A stretch of 64,000 nt of DNA from an uncultured Lachnospiraceae bacterium. Lineage in GTDB: Bacteria > Bacillota > Clostridia > Lachnospirales > Lachnospiraceae. Where the stretch lies: assembly GCA_947382355.1 (NCBI GenBank), contig CANCYR010000009.1:1-64000 (forward strand), written 5' to 3'. Shown here one piece after another: positions 9,794 through 17,918 of this stretch. Positions within the stretch are counted from its first letter, which is position 1; each line of letters begins with the position of its first letter. A model generated the notes under the pieces. That model did not search any database, was not told the origin of the DNA, and saw nothing but the letters and a program-made list of their open reading frames with translations. The translations under genes were made by a program, and so were the position numbers.

Positions 9794-9971
9794 GGCAGGC
9801 AGAAAGTGATTTCTAAAGGAGTCCTTATAAAAACGCCAGCGCTTAGCGAGGTATTTTCGAGCTTAGCACTGCTGCGTTTTTATCAGAGCGAGAGCGGGAC
9901 GACGTAGAAACACTTTCTGCCTGCCGCCGGTTCTGATTCCTGTGGAGGAAAGCGGAGGGCTGAACGGTTAC
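9794..9971. repeat. Foldback repeat A2, left arm truncated (178 bp)
   Basis: Same orientation as A1 and identical to its last 178 bp except at three positions. It lacks the outer left arm (about 46 bp), so it can no longer fold fully. It begins abruptly after the lipoprotein stop and ends GGGCTGAACGGTTAC. With A1 it brackets the chemoreceptor/lipoprotein pair as direct repeats. Confidence 0.88.
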
Positions 9972-10038
9972 CACAGTTGACTGAAAATCAATAAATATGC
10001 TTGTATTCTTTTGTTCAACTTGCTCATAACCAGTTACT

Positions 10039-10084
10039 TAACCGGTTATTTTTTATTGCTCTTTTTTTATGAATTTGCTATACT
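10039..10084 (+). promoter_or_regulatory. Promoter and operator of the LacI-family gene
   Basis: TTGCTC (10056-10061) and TATACT (10079-10084) are 17 bp apart. Just upstream lies the palindrome TAACCGGTTA (10039-10048), which shares its core with the operator of the sugar operon, suggesting autoregulation. A further half-like site ATAACCAGTTAC precedes it. Confidence 0.65.
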
Positions 10085-10094
10085 TCATACAGAA

Positions 10095-10150
10095 AGCAAC
10101 CGTCCGGCTGAACGGTTACTGTTAGAGCGGCTTTGAGCCGGGCGGTTGCT
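10095..10150 (+). other. Leader hairpin upstream of the LacI-family gene
   Basis: Arms 10095-10109 and 10136-10150 (AGCAACCGTCCGGCT and AGCCGGGCGGTTGCT) pair over 15 positions with one G-U pair. It should sit at the very 5' end of the predicted transcript. No T-run follows, so it is not a standard terminator. The loop contains GGCTGAACGGTTAC, which resembles a terminus of foldback family A. Confidence 0.6.
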
Positions 10151-10185
10151 ATCAAAAGCTTGTTTTTTACCAAATGGAGGCTGCT

Positions 10186-11211
10186 ATGGCAAATAAAAAT
10201 GTTACCTTTGCGGATATAGCCAAATATACAAATTTTTCAAAAACTACCATTTCCAGGTATTTTAATAATCCGGATTCCCTGACTCTGGAAAACCAGCAGA
10301 TTATTGCCGATGCCCTGACAGCTTTAAATTACAAGGAAAATAAGGTAGCCCGCATTCTTGCTAACGGAAAGACAGAATTTGTAGGCATTATCATTCCCAA
10401 TTTATATCTTCATTATTATTCCCAGATTTTAAATGAGATTCTTTCCACTTATGAAACTTTTGGATATAAGTTTCTTGTGTTTGCCGGAAATGACCGGGAG
10501 GAAGTAGAGCGAAGATATTTTAAGGAGCTTCTTTCCTATAAAATCGAAGGAATGATTGTGCTCAGCCATACGATTTCCTCAAAAGAGCTTGCTTCTTACA
10601 ATATTCCCATAGTTACCATCGAAAGAGAGGACAAATATACATGCAGCGTAAATTCCGATAATTACATGGGAGCGGTTCAGGCAACAAGCCTTTTGTATAA
10701 GAATGACTGTGACATATTCATTCATATGAATGCGGATATCTCCCCGGATGTTCCCGCTTATGGGCGAATTCAGGGATTTCTGGATATCTGTAAGGAACAC
10801 AGGCTGGACCATAGGCTGATTTTAAAAGAATGGGGTAACACTTATAAGGAGAATATAGAAAGGATTCAACCGGTATTAGAGGAAATTGAACAGACCTATC
10901 CCCGGAAAAGGAAGGGAATTTTCCTGTCTAATGATACATTGGCAAATGTATTTATGAATCTGCTAATTAAAAAGTATGGAACTCTTCCAGATGATTTCCG
11001 GATTGTAGGCTTTGACGGCTCTCCGGTTTCTGCTGAAGCCATTATTCCCATCAGCACGGTGGGACAACAAATTCATAAAATTGCTTATGCGGCCATGGAG
11101 CTGCTTGTGATGCAGATGAATGAGCGGAAGAAACGAAAACCCGTCCCTTTAGAAGCTCCTATTCATAAGGTGATGGCTCCTATATTGATACGGCGTGAAA
11201 CCACTGATTAA
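10186..11211 (+). CDS. LacI-family transcriptional regulator
   Basis: DNA-binding repressor of 341 residues. The N-terminal helix-turn-helix is seen as TFADIAKYTNFSKTTISRYFNNPD, followed by the hinge and a periplasmic-binding-like ligand domain (FVGIIIPNLYLHYYSQ and, near the C-terminus, FRIVGFDGSPVSAEAIIPISTVGQ). ATG 10186 follows GGAGG by 5 nt and is preferred over the ATG at 10174, which overlaps that site. It probably represses the sucrose operon, since related operators lie before both units, and the chemoreceptor pair appears to have been inserted between them. Confidence 0.9.
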   Translation: MANKNVTFADIAKYTNFSKTTISRYFNNPDSLTLENQQIIADALTALNYKENKVARILANGKTEFVGIIIPNLYLHYYSQILNEILSTYETFGYKFLVFAGNDREEVERRYFKELLSYKIEGMIVLSHTISSKELASYNIPIVTIEREDKYTCSVNSDNYMGAVQATSLLYKNDCDIFIHMNADISPDVPAYGRIQGFLDICKEHRLDHRLILKEWGNTYKENIERIQPVLEEIEQTYPRKRKGIFLSNDTLANVFMNLLIKKYGTLPDDFRIVGFDGSPVSAEAIIPISTVGQQIHKIAYAAMELLVMQMNERKKRKPVPLEAPIHKVMAPILIRRETTD

Positions 11212-11277
11212 AGGGAATGAATGTTTTCCTGGCCATGAATAATAACAAGTTTAAACAAAAACGGGGGATGTTATGAA

Positions 11278-11637
11278 ATGGTAAGCAGAAATGATGTTCT
11301 AAATTATGTATATGAAACATATGGGACAAAATCCGAGCATTTATGGGAAAAACATCCGACTTATGAAGTATTACGGCACAAAAAAAATTCAAAATGGTAT
11401 GGCATTATTATGGACATTCCCGGACAGAAAGTAGGTTTAGACAACGCTGAGCCAATAACTATTCTGGTTATAAAAAGTGAACCGGAAATAATCTCCTTAT
11501 TAGTTGGACAGAACGGCTTTGCACCAGCTTATCATATGAATAAAACCCATTGGCTCACTATATTATTAGACGGAACTTTAAAGGATGAGCAGATATATAA
11601 TCTATTGGATATGAGTTATGAAATGACAAAAAATTAA
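11278..11637 (+). CDS. MmcQ/YjbR family protein
   Basis: Small cytosolic protein of 119 residues with the MmcQ/YjbR fold (CyaY-like, sometimes called DNA-binding). Seen: the N-terminal DVLNYVYETYGTKSEHLWEKHP, the KWYGIIMDI strand and the C-terminal NKTHWLTILLDG segment typical of the family. A GGGGG site precedes the start; the earlier ATG at 11273 runs into a stop after three codons. It stands alone, and no specific biochemical role is known. Confidence 0.8.
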   Translation: MVSRNDVLNYVYETYGTKSEHLWEKHPTYEVLRHKKNSKWYGIIMDIPGQKVGLDNAEPITILVIKSEPEIISLLVGQNGFAPAYHMNKTHWLTILLDGTLKDEQIYNLLDMSYEMTKN

Positions 11638-11710
11638 TTTGTTTTTATTGCATTGCTTATACCGAACATCCTTGAATTTGTTTCGTTCCTAAAATCCCTT
11701 GAAAGCAAAA

Positions 11711-11762
11711 GACTGGCATACAGGGGCAAAATTCAAAGATCCCGCGGGAATAAATGCCAGTC
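11711..11762 (+). other. Hairpin downstream of the MmcQ-like gene
   Basis: GACTGGCAT (11711-11719) and ATGCCAGTC (11754-11762) pair exactly around a 34-base loop that itself contains CCCGCGGG. It lies 73 bp after the stop codon and has no T-run. The remaining sequence between 11638 and 11852 shows no gene. Confidence 0.4.
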
Positions 11763-11842
11763 CAAACAGCATATTTAATCATATTTATAAGAGGTTTTGG
11801 GAAAGTTAAATATGCACTGAAACCTAAATTGCACCTAACTGA

Positions 11843-11869
11843 AAAAGAGCCCTTAATCGGGGCTCTTTT
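11843..11869 (-). terminator. Terminator of the small membrane-protein pair
   Basis: AAAAGAGCCC pairs with GGGCTCTTTT around a 6-base loop, followed on the minus strand by T-rich sequence. It overlaps the stop codon of the 39-residue gene and could also work on the plus strand. Confidence 0.75.
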
Positions 11870-11972
11870 CCTTATCTTCTTCCTTTTTCCTGCCGTTTCG
11901 CTCTATCCACCATGCCCAGACGCCTGCGGCGGCAACTAATACTACTAAAACTCCTACAAAAATATCAACCAT
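11853..11972 (-). CDS. Small single-pass membrane protein (39 aa)
   Basis: Starts with MVDIFVGVLVVLVAAAGVWA, a membrane helix, followed by WWIERNGRKKEEDKEK, a charged tail expected in the cytoplasm. AAGGGGGAT precedes the ATG. It lies 20 bp downstream of another small membrane protein on the same strand and ends in a terminator, so the two form a short operon. Function not recognised. Confidence 0.65.
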   Translation of the reverse strand: MVDIFVGVLVVLVAAAGVWAWWIERNGRKKEEDKEKSPD

Positions 11973-11992
11973 TTTAAATATCCCCCTTCTCA

Positions 11993-12145
11993 TCAGTTAA
12001 ATAAGGAAATTCCATATCTTATTTTCCTGTAAATCTTATATCCGATTGTTCCAAACAGGGACACAACAATGGCAACGGTGGAGCCGATACCTGCAGCGGC
12101 ACCAATCACCGCAATAATAATTACAACAATATTCATAATAGACAT
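11993..12145 (-). CDS. Small membrane protein (50 aa)
   Basis: Strongly hydrophobic N-terminal two thirds (MSIMNIVVIIIAVIGAAAGI and onward), then a basic tail YKIYRKIRYG. GGAGGT lies 6 nt before the ATG, an excellent ribosome site. It is the first of the two-gene small membrane-protein operon. Function not recognised. The glycine/alanine-rich helix could assemble in the membrane, but that is inference. Confidence 0.7.
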   Translation of the reverse strand: MSIMNIVVIIIAVIGAAAGIGSTVAIVVSLFGTIGYKIYRKIRYGISLFN

Positions 12146-12241
12146 AACATTACCTCCATAACAATATATGTTTTTTCATTTTCCTAAAATTTGAGTACAC
12201 AAAGAAGCCTATGGCTGCATAGGCTGAAAAACGAGGTAATC

Positions 12242-12649
12242 TTATATTCTTTTTTTACCGTCCTTATTATGGATATAATTTAAGACTACGGCCTGCAGGC
12301 AGAGTTTTGGATACTGTATGCTGCCTGCTGCCGTATAGAAATCAGAGTATAAATGCAATCTGTCATCTGCGCCAAAAAGCTCCAAAGAAGCCCTGACAAC
12401 TCTTCTTGTACAAATGCTCCGGTTTACAAATTGTCTCACATTGGAAACATTCCGAATACCCAGCATTTCCGAAGTACAGATTTCTCCATGGGAAATGGCA
12501 GTATGACAGGGTTCAATAGAGGCTTCCGCCCCATTAAAAGAGGCGTACTCCAAAAAGGAATCTGCTTTTGTATATTCAAAGCACATTCCGGAAAGCAGCA
12601 TGGATAATGCTAATATAAAGCTTATAATATGCTTTCCTTTTTTTCTCAC
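12242..12649 (-). CDS. Small secreted protein, unknown
   Basis: 135 residues with a signal peptide (VRKKGKHIISFILALSMLLS) followed by a Cys-containing mature part (EPCHTAISHGEICTSEM ... RSICTRRVV). GTG 12649 follows GGAGG by 7 nt and puts the signal peptide at the N-terminus; the frame is open upstream to 12715 but adds 22 unlikely residues. Not recognised; it resembles the small exported proteins of Lachnospiraceae but no domain is clear. A hairpin around 12207-12224 (GCCTATGGCTGCATAGGC) lies downstream and may be its terminator. Confidence 0.6.
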   Translation of the reverse strand: MRKKGKHIISFILALSMLLSGMCFEYTKADSFLEYASFNGAEASIEPCHTAISHGEICTSEMLGIRNVSNVRQFVNRSICTRRVVRASLELFGADDRLHLYSDFYTAAGSIQYPKLCLQAVVLNYIHNKDGKKRI

Positions 12650-12811
12650 AAAAATGCCTCCACATGGTCTGTTCATGGATTTATGGCCTTCTAACAGTTC
12701 AGACAATAGTTCCATCCCGATTCCTATAGCGGAATTACTGTCTGTACCGTTGCGGGTCTTACCTGCTGTATTTATGATTTTTACAGGACATATTATCCTG
12801 TTCTTATTTGT

Positions 12812-13933
12812 CTATGATAACAATTCCCTGCACACTGTTTTCAGGCTTTCCCTAATGCCGATATGCTGGGGACATGCCTCTTCACATTTGCCGCACTGGA
12901 TACATTCCCCTGCCTGTGCCCTGCCATGACCTCCCACCAGCCAGTTTTCCTGTCCTCTGGCAGCTTCTTTATCCCCATAAAGAGTCAAATAGTTCATGGC
13001 GGTAAAGGAACCGGAAATACCGATATTCTTCGGACATACCTTTGCACAATAATTGCAGGTGGTACATGGAATGAGGGGAATCCGGCTTAACTCCTCCTGC
13101 GCCCTGTTAACCGTTTCTTTCTGAACTTCAGAAAGTCCTGTAAAGGTTTTCATATAAGACAGGTTATCCTTCATCTGCTCCACATTGCTCATTCCGGAAA
13201 GAACCGTGATAACTCCTTCCAAATCCGCTGCAAAGCGCACCGCCCATGAAGCAACAGAAGCTTCCGGCTCCGCCTCTTTGAAAATCTTTACTACAGATTC
13301 CGGCGGCGTTGCAAGCATGCCGCCCTTAACCGGCTCCATAATGATAACCGGCTTGCCGTGCTTCCTTGCCACTTCGTAACAACGCCTTGACTGTACCGAA
13401 GGGTTTTCCCAATCCGCATAGTTAATCTGCAGCTGGACAAATTCCATTTCCGGGTGGGCTGTTAAAATTTCTTCCAGTTCTTCCGGAGTGGAATGGAAGG
13501 AAAAGCCCACATGCTTTATGAGTCCTGCTTTCTTTTTTTCCTGCACCCAGCTCCACATATCATAATCGTCAAAATAACGGGACCTTGCTTCTCCCAGATT
13601 ATGTAACAGATAAAAGTCGAAATATCCTGCTCCCGTCTGCTTTAAGGACACATCAAACTGAGCATACGCCTCTTCCTTCGTCTTACAGTTAATCCATGCC
13701 GCATTTTTGGTTGCAAGCTGGAAGCTCTCTCTCGGATATCTCTCCACAAGCGCCTGCCTGATAGCGTCCTCGCTTCCCGCATAAGCCCAGGCAGTATCAA
13801 AATAAGTAAATCCTGCCTCTAAAAACAAATCCACCATTTCCTTAGTCTGCTCCACATCAATAACTCCGTCCTTTTGCGGCAGACGCATTAGCCCAAATCC
13901 CAGTTTTTTAATTTCTTCACCCAGATAACCCAT
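12812..13933 (-). CDS. Aldo/keto reductase with C-terminal 4Fe-4S domain
   Basis: Cytosolic oxidoreductase of 373 residues. The N-terminal TIM barrel carries AKR family marks: LGFGLMRLP, the TYFDTAWAYAGSEDAI segment with the catalytic Asp/Tyr, and FYLLHNLGE. The C-terminal part has two cysteine clusters, CTTCNYCAKVCPKNI and CIQCGKCEEACPQHI, for two iron-sulfur clusters. This fused form is common in anaerobic Clostridia and probably couples ferredoxin to carbonyl reduction. ATG 13933 gives the usual MGYLGEEIKKLGFG start; the upstream GTG is less likely. Substrate unknown. Confidence 0.9.
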   Translation of the reverse strand: MGYLGEEIKKLGFGLMRLPQKDGVIDVEQTKEMVDLFLEAGFTYFDTAWAYAGSEDAIRQALVERYPRESFQLATKNAAWINCKTKEEAYAQFDVSLKQTGAGYFDFYLLHNLGEARSRYFDDYDMWSWVQEKKKAGLIKHVGFSFHSTPEELEEILTAHPEMEFVQLQINYADWENPSVQSRRCYEVARKHGKPVIIMEPVKGGMLATPPESVVKIFKEAEPEASVASWAVRFAADLEGVITVLSGMSNVEQMKDNLSYMKTFTGLSEVQKETVNRAQEELSRIPLIPCTTCNYCAKVCPKNIGISGSFTAMNYLTLYGDKEAARGQENWLVGGHGRAQAGECIQCGKCEEACPQHIGIRESLKTVCRELLS

Positions 13934-14175
13934 TTGAATACACACCTTTTCATACTTTTATCTACATTCCTTTTCATATTATCACAATTAAAGCCATATG
14001 AAAATGCTTATCGGCTAAATTAATTGCGTAAAATTAATTGCAGCCTACTACTTAACCGTTAACTGATTATGCCATCTGAGCCCAATTAATTTCAGTAAAT
14101 TATTTTAACAGCTTCATTTTGGGCGAAAAACTTGACTTATTTCCAAGAAAAAACGGGGATTTTGGAGAAGAGGAC

Positions 14176-14323
14176 GCAGGGGATGGGAGGGGATATAATA
14201 GTCTTCCGGGCACGCTCCCGCTCTGCAAAGACGCAGCGGTACTAACACACCAAAATACGGTGTGTAAGGACCGGCGCCTTTACCAAGGCCCTGAAGACTA
14301 TTATATCCCCTCCCATCCCCTGC
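14176..14323. repeat. Foldback repeat B1 (148 bp)
   Basis: Perfect 31-bp terminal arms start GCAGGGGATGGG and end CCCATCCCCTGC. The core contains the reverse complement of CTGCGTCTTTGCAGAGCGAGAGCG, related to the family A core. The flank GAGGACGC precedes it. Two opposing apparent reading frames here are produced by the palindrome and are not genes. It is joined to C1 by a 77-bp linker that is conserved at the B2/C3 locus. Confidence 0.88.
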
Positions 14324-14400
14324 TGTGCATCGAAAAGCCCTGTAAAAAAATCTTACCTCCCCCCGATTTTTTCTCAAAAAGTTCCGCTTGAAACAAAACA

Positions 14401-14626
14401 GCAAAAGAGGGATGAGGGCGGATTGGCTGCATTGATTTTGCCGGCGGTTTTACTTAACAGCCTGCCCAACCCCAGGGTAAAATTGCCACAGATGGCAATT
14501 TTAGTCCTATCGCGCCATGGAGGGCGCTATAGGACGCCCCGTCCGCTGCCAACACCCTATATCAGGCTGTTTAGTAAAACCGCCGGCAAAATCACAGCAG
14601 CCAATCCGCCCTCATCCCTCTTTTGC
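14401..14626. repeat. Foldback repeat C1 (226 bp)
   Basis: Outer arms of about 54 bp (GCAAAAGAGGGATGAGG ... CCTCATCCCTCTTTTGC) enclose a core with several nested hairpins: CTTAACAGCCTG pairs with CAGGCTGTTTAG, AAATTGCCA with TGGCAATTT, and TCCTAT with ATAGGA (14505-14534). It ends 42 bp before the stop of the ATPase gene. GCGTCC follows the right end. Confidence 0.88.
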
Positions 14627-14668
14627 GTCCCCTCCGCCACATCCCCCTACTTTTTTACAAAAAATCCC

Positions 14669-16399
14669 TCACCCTCTAAAGCGGTTCAAGCAAGCAAAAA
14701 CCTCCTGCCTTCTGGGTCTTGTAATCCCGCAGGGAACATAAGCCCCGCAAAATGCCTCCCATCCCTTCTTATCCAAAAGCTCAAAGAGAATCTCAACCGT
14801 CTGCCGGACAGTATGCCTGCCATCTGCAAGCTGCTCCAATCCATAACGAAGCATATACGCAAGGGCAGTGGTCTGCTCTGCATCCGCAAGCTGTTCCACA
14901 TAACGCAAATCCACGTTTTCCTTATCCAAAGAAAAGGAATCCCTGCCAAAGGTTTTTATTTTCATGGAAGTCTGACGGCTGCTGCCCTGACGTTCTCTTC
15001 CATAATAATCCTTGCCGCCGCTTTTTTTAGGTTTGTAAGCCGGCATCATGCGGTTAAAATCCGGAATCCGGAAATCCGGCGCTTTTATTTGGGGAGCTGT
15101 GTGCTGGCTGCAAAGCTCCTTTACATGTTCAGATATATCGACAGGACGGTAACAATCCATCTGGATAATGTGGTCCGCAATGTAAAAGAATGCTCCGGAG
15201 CTTCCTGCTACAAGGATGGTGGAGATCCCTTCTTTTTCATAAATCTCCCCTGCCCTGCACAAAAATGGAGTAATAGGCTCTTTTTCCCGGCTGATGACCT
15301 GCTGCATAAAGTCATCACGCACCATAAAGTTGGTGGCAGAGGTATCTTCATCTATCAAAAATAATCTGGAACCGGCTTCTATATTTTCAATTACCCCTGC
15401 TGCCTGAGAGGTGCTTCCGCTGGCATCAAATGTGGAAAAGGCAGAAGTATCCTTTTTGTTGGGCAAATCATTGATAAATAGGGAAATATCCACATTCCGG
15501 ATGGAACGGCCGTCCTCTGCACGAAGCTTCACGGCAGTGTGCTCTGTAATCACATATTCCCTTCCATCTCCCTGAATATGGTTATAAACGCCATTTTGCA
15601 GTGCTTCTAGCAGAGTGGACTTGCCATGATAGCCGCCGCCTACAATCAACGTTATACCCTGAGGTATTGCCATTCCGGAAATTTCCCCTTTATGGGGCAG
15701 AATGAAAGTGCGTTCCATGGTGGCAGGAGAAAGAAAAGGAATGCTGTCTTTCATCGGAGTGTCGGAAACGCCGCTTTTTCTAGGCAGAATGGAACCGTTT
15801 GCAACAAAAGCCACCAGCTTTTCTTCCCGGAGAAAGCCGCGCAATGCCTTCTGATCCTCTGCCAGAAAAATAGCTGCCTCCACTTTTTTTCCATCAAGCC
15901 TTTTATAAAAAAGACTGCTTTCCACGCAGCGGGGAAGGAACTCAAATAAAATCTTTTCCAGCTCCCCGGCATTTATGGTGCGCCCAAAAGCCGGAAAGCC
16001 CACATGGAAGCGGGCAATAATACTTGTATCGGAAATTTCACAGGCGCTTCGTTCCAAAACCTGCTGTCCGCAGCGGGTAATGGACAAAAGACCGCTTTTC
16101 CCGGAGCCCTTTGCCTTAAAATTGTATCCCTCAAATCCGGTTGCAAGCTGTCTGGTAAGAAAATCCGCAAGGGCGGTTCTGGCACAGCTTTCGCTATAAT
16201 ATTCTTTTGGAAAACCGGCTGTCTTATGGCTGATTTCCACATGCAGGCTGGAAGGGGAGGCAAAAGGGTCTCCCTGTACATGGTCGATAAACAGACTAAA
16301 GCCGGGAAACTGGTAACTGCCCGACAAAGATTTATATGCAGGATAGCTTTTGCGGTCAATGGAGCGCAAAGCGGTCCGCAAATCGTTAGATGATTTCAT
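14669..16399 (-). CDS. ABC-class ATPase, PF09818-like (COG3044)
   Basis: Predicted cytosolic P-loop ATPase of 576 residues, the usual length for this family. The N-terminal conserved block covers YPAYKSLSGSYQF and CARTALADFLTRQ. Walker A is GGGYHGKSTLLEAL near residue 255, and RLFLIDEDTSATNFMVRD near residue 350 is the Walker B block. A CRAGEIYEKEGISTILVAGSSGAFFYIAD segment follows, with a GKDYYGRERQ stretch after it. The family's biological role is not established. It is transcribed alone; the upstream GGDEF gene ends in its own terminator. Confidence 0.85.
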   Translation of the reverse strand: MKSSNDLRTALRSIDRKSYPAYKSLSGSYQFPGFSLFIDHVQGDPFASPSSLHVEISHKTAGFPKEYYSESCARTALADFLTRQLATGFEGYNFKAKGSGKSGLLSITRCGQQVLERSACEISDTSIIARFHVGFPAFGRTINAGELEKILFEFLPRCVESSLFYKRLDGKKVEAAIFLAEDQKALRGFLREEKLVAFVANGSILPRKSGVSDTPMKDSIPFLSPATMERTFILPHKGEISGMAIPQGITLIVGGGYHGKSTLLEALQNGVYNHIQGDGREYVITEHTAVKLRAEDGRSIRNVDISLFINDLPNKKDTSAFSTFDASGSTSQAAGVIENIEAGSRLFLIDEDTSATNFMVRDDFMQQVISREKEPITPFLCRAGEIYEKEGISTILVAGSSGAFFYIADHIIQMDCYRPVDISEHVKELCSQHTAPQIKAPDFRIPDFNRMMPAYKPKKSGGKDYYGRERQGSSRQTSMKIKTFGRDSFSLDKENVDLRYVEQLADAEQTTALAYMLRYGLEQLADGRHTVRQTVEILFELLDKKGWEAFCGAYVPCGITRPRRQEVFACLNRFRG

Positions 16400-16438
16400 A
16401 AAATAGTTCCTCCTATTAAAAAATTCAGCAAAATAAAT

Positions 16439-16482
16439 ACACCCAAAATAGGACCTTGTTATCTTGGTTCATTTTTGGGTGT
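16439..16482 (-). terminator. Terminator of the GGDEF gene
   Basis: ACACCCAAAA and TTTTTGGGTGT pair around a 23-base loop; on the minus strand the stem is followed by ATTTATTTTG. It lies 43 bp after the stop of the diguanylate cyclase gene. Confidence 0.7.
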
Positions 16483-16524
16483 TTGTCAAGATGTTTTATC
16501 TAAAAAATCTGGGAAAATAATATC

Positions 16525-17877
16525 TTAAGGCAACAGTTCAGCTTCCCTTGCATACCACGTTCGTTTATCCTCATACATGCGGTCATCCGCTTCTTTTAAA
16601 AGCTGGTCCATGTCCTTTCTGCCTTCCCTGTGCCATACGCAGCCAAGAGCCATGCAGGCATTCTTTTCCTGCATATGGTTTTTCAGGGTCTGTATTCTTT
16701 CCTGAAGTGTTTCTTCCCCGATTCCTTCGCATAAAACAAGAAACTCATCTCCTCCTATGCGAAACAGTTCATAATCTCCAAATGCCTCTTTCAAGCATTG
16801 GCTGGCACGCATCAGAAGTTCATCCCCTTCCCGGTGTCCCTTTGTATCATTTATCTTTTTCAATCCCATTACATCACAGTAAAGTACTCCAACAGGCTTT
16901 TCCTCCTGCATCCTGTCAATGTAATCGTTCATGGCATGTCTGTTTCCGATTTCCGTAAGCTGGTCCATAAAGCACAGCTCCTCCAGACGACGAACATAAT
17001 TCCTTCTCTGAATCAGTGCAACGATAAAATGTCCCAAAATCTGAAGCAGTGTCATAATATTTTCCAAAAACTCCTCCGGGGGATTATCCACTCCGTAAAA
17101 ACCGATAATTTTCTTTTCGCTAATTAACGGATAAACTACCAGAGATTGGATTTTCTGGGGTTTTAAATATTCATAAACTGTCTGGTCGCTGTCTTTGATA
17201 CCCTCTACATTTTTGATGATTACATTTTTGCCCTTTAAAAATTTCTCATACCAAAGTTCTACCACCTGAAAGGAAACAGCCTGCAGATTTTCCTTTTGGG
17301 GAAGCACGCCCTTTGCACACCACTCATAAGTATTGTCCAGAGTGCCGTCCTTATTTTCCTCGAAAATATATGCCCTTTCGCTGTTTAAAGACTGCCCCAG
17401 ATATTCCGTCAGGACAGCAAGGGATTCTTCTGATGTGGGGGCTGCCATGGAAATCCTTAAGCCCTCATTCACCATCACTTCATTATCTTCATATCTCCTG
17501 TTCTGCTGCTCACAGGCGCTTAAGTCCACTGCCAGCTCAAAGCGGTACCTTTTTCCGTTTTCTTCTATTATAGTGTCTTTTATTGCCAGCTTCTTTTTGA
17601 TAACCGGATTGTATCGAACCTCTTCCACAAAAGAGCCCGGACACAGCTTTTTGCTATTGCAGGTGGTACAAGGCATGGAACTGCCCATCAGCGCTTCAAA
17701 GCACTTTTTGTCCTTTACTTCTTCCATTGATTTGATTCCGTACAGTTCACGGGCAAGGCGGTTCATATAAACCAATTCATGGCTGTCTATATCCACCACA
17801 TATACGATTTCCTTAAGCTCCTCATAAAGCTCCCAGATGTCTGCCGCTGTACGGTCCGAAAATTCTAATTTTTTCAT
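16525..17877 (-). CDS. Sensor diguanylate cyclase (PAS-GAF-GGDEF)
   Basis: Makes cyclic di-GMP from GTP. An N-terminal PAS-like region (EIVYVVDIDSHELVYMNRLARELYG) carries Cys pairs (PCTTCNSKKLCPGS) that could bind metal or sense redox. A GAF-like domain follows (SEESLAVLTEYLGQSLNSERAYIFEE), then the GGDEF domain with the intact site RIGGDEFLVLCEG near residue 375. No RxxD inhibitory site lies five residues before GGDEF. No signal peptide or membrane helix, so it is cytosolic. Next to chemoreceptor genes, it fits a lifestyle switch between motility and attachment. Confidence 0.9.
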   Translation of the reverse strand: MKKLEFSDRTAADIWELYEELKEIVYVVDIDSHELVYMNRLARELYGIKSMEEVKDKKCFEALMGSSMPCTTCNSKKLCPGSFVEEVRYNPVIKKKLAIKDTIIEENGKRYRFELAVDLSACEQQNRRYEDNEVMVNEGLRISMAAPTSEESLAVLTEYLGQSLNSERAYIFEENKDGTLDNTYEWCAKGVLPQKENLQAVSFQVVELWYEKFLKGKNVIIKNVEGIKDSDQTVYEYLKPQKIQSLVVYPLISEKKIIGFYGVDNPPEEFLENIMTLLQILGHFIVALIQRRNYVRRLEELCFMDQLTEIGNRHAMNDYIDRMQEEKPVGVLYCDVMGLKKINDTKGHREGDELLMRASQCLKEAFGDYELFRIGGDEFLVLCEGIGEETLQERIQTLKNHMQEKNACMALGCVWHREGRKDMDQLLKEADDRMYEDKRTWYAREAELLP

Positions 17878-17918
17878 AACAACACTCCCAAGATATTATA
17901 ACACAAGAAAAGAAAAAT

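Noticed and set aside
14114-14404. Two opposing open frames of about 90 codons
   Set aside because: Both arise from the palindromic B1 repeat, contain mirror sequences and have no ribosome site.
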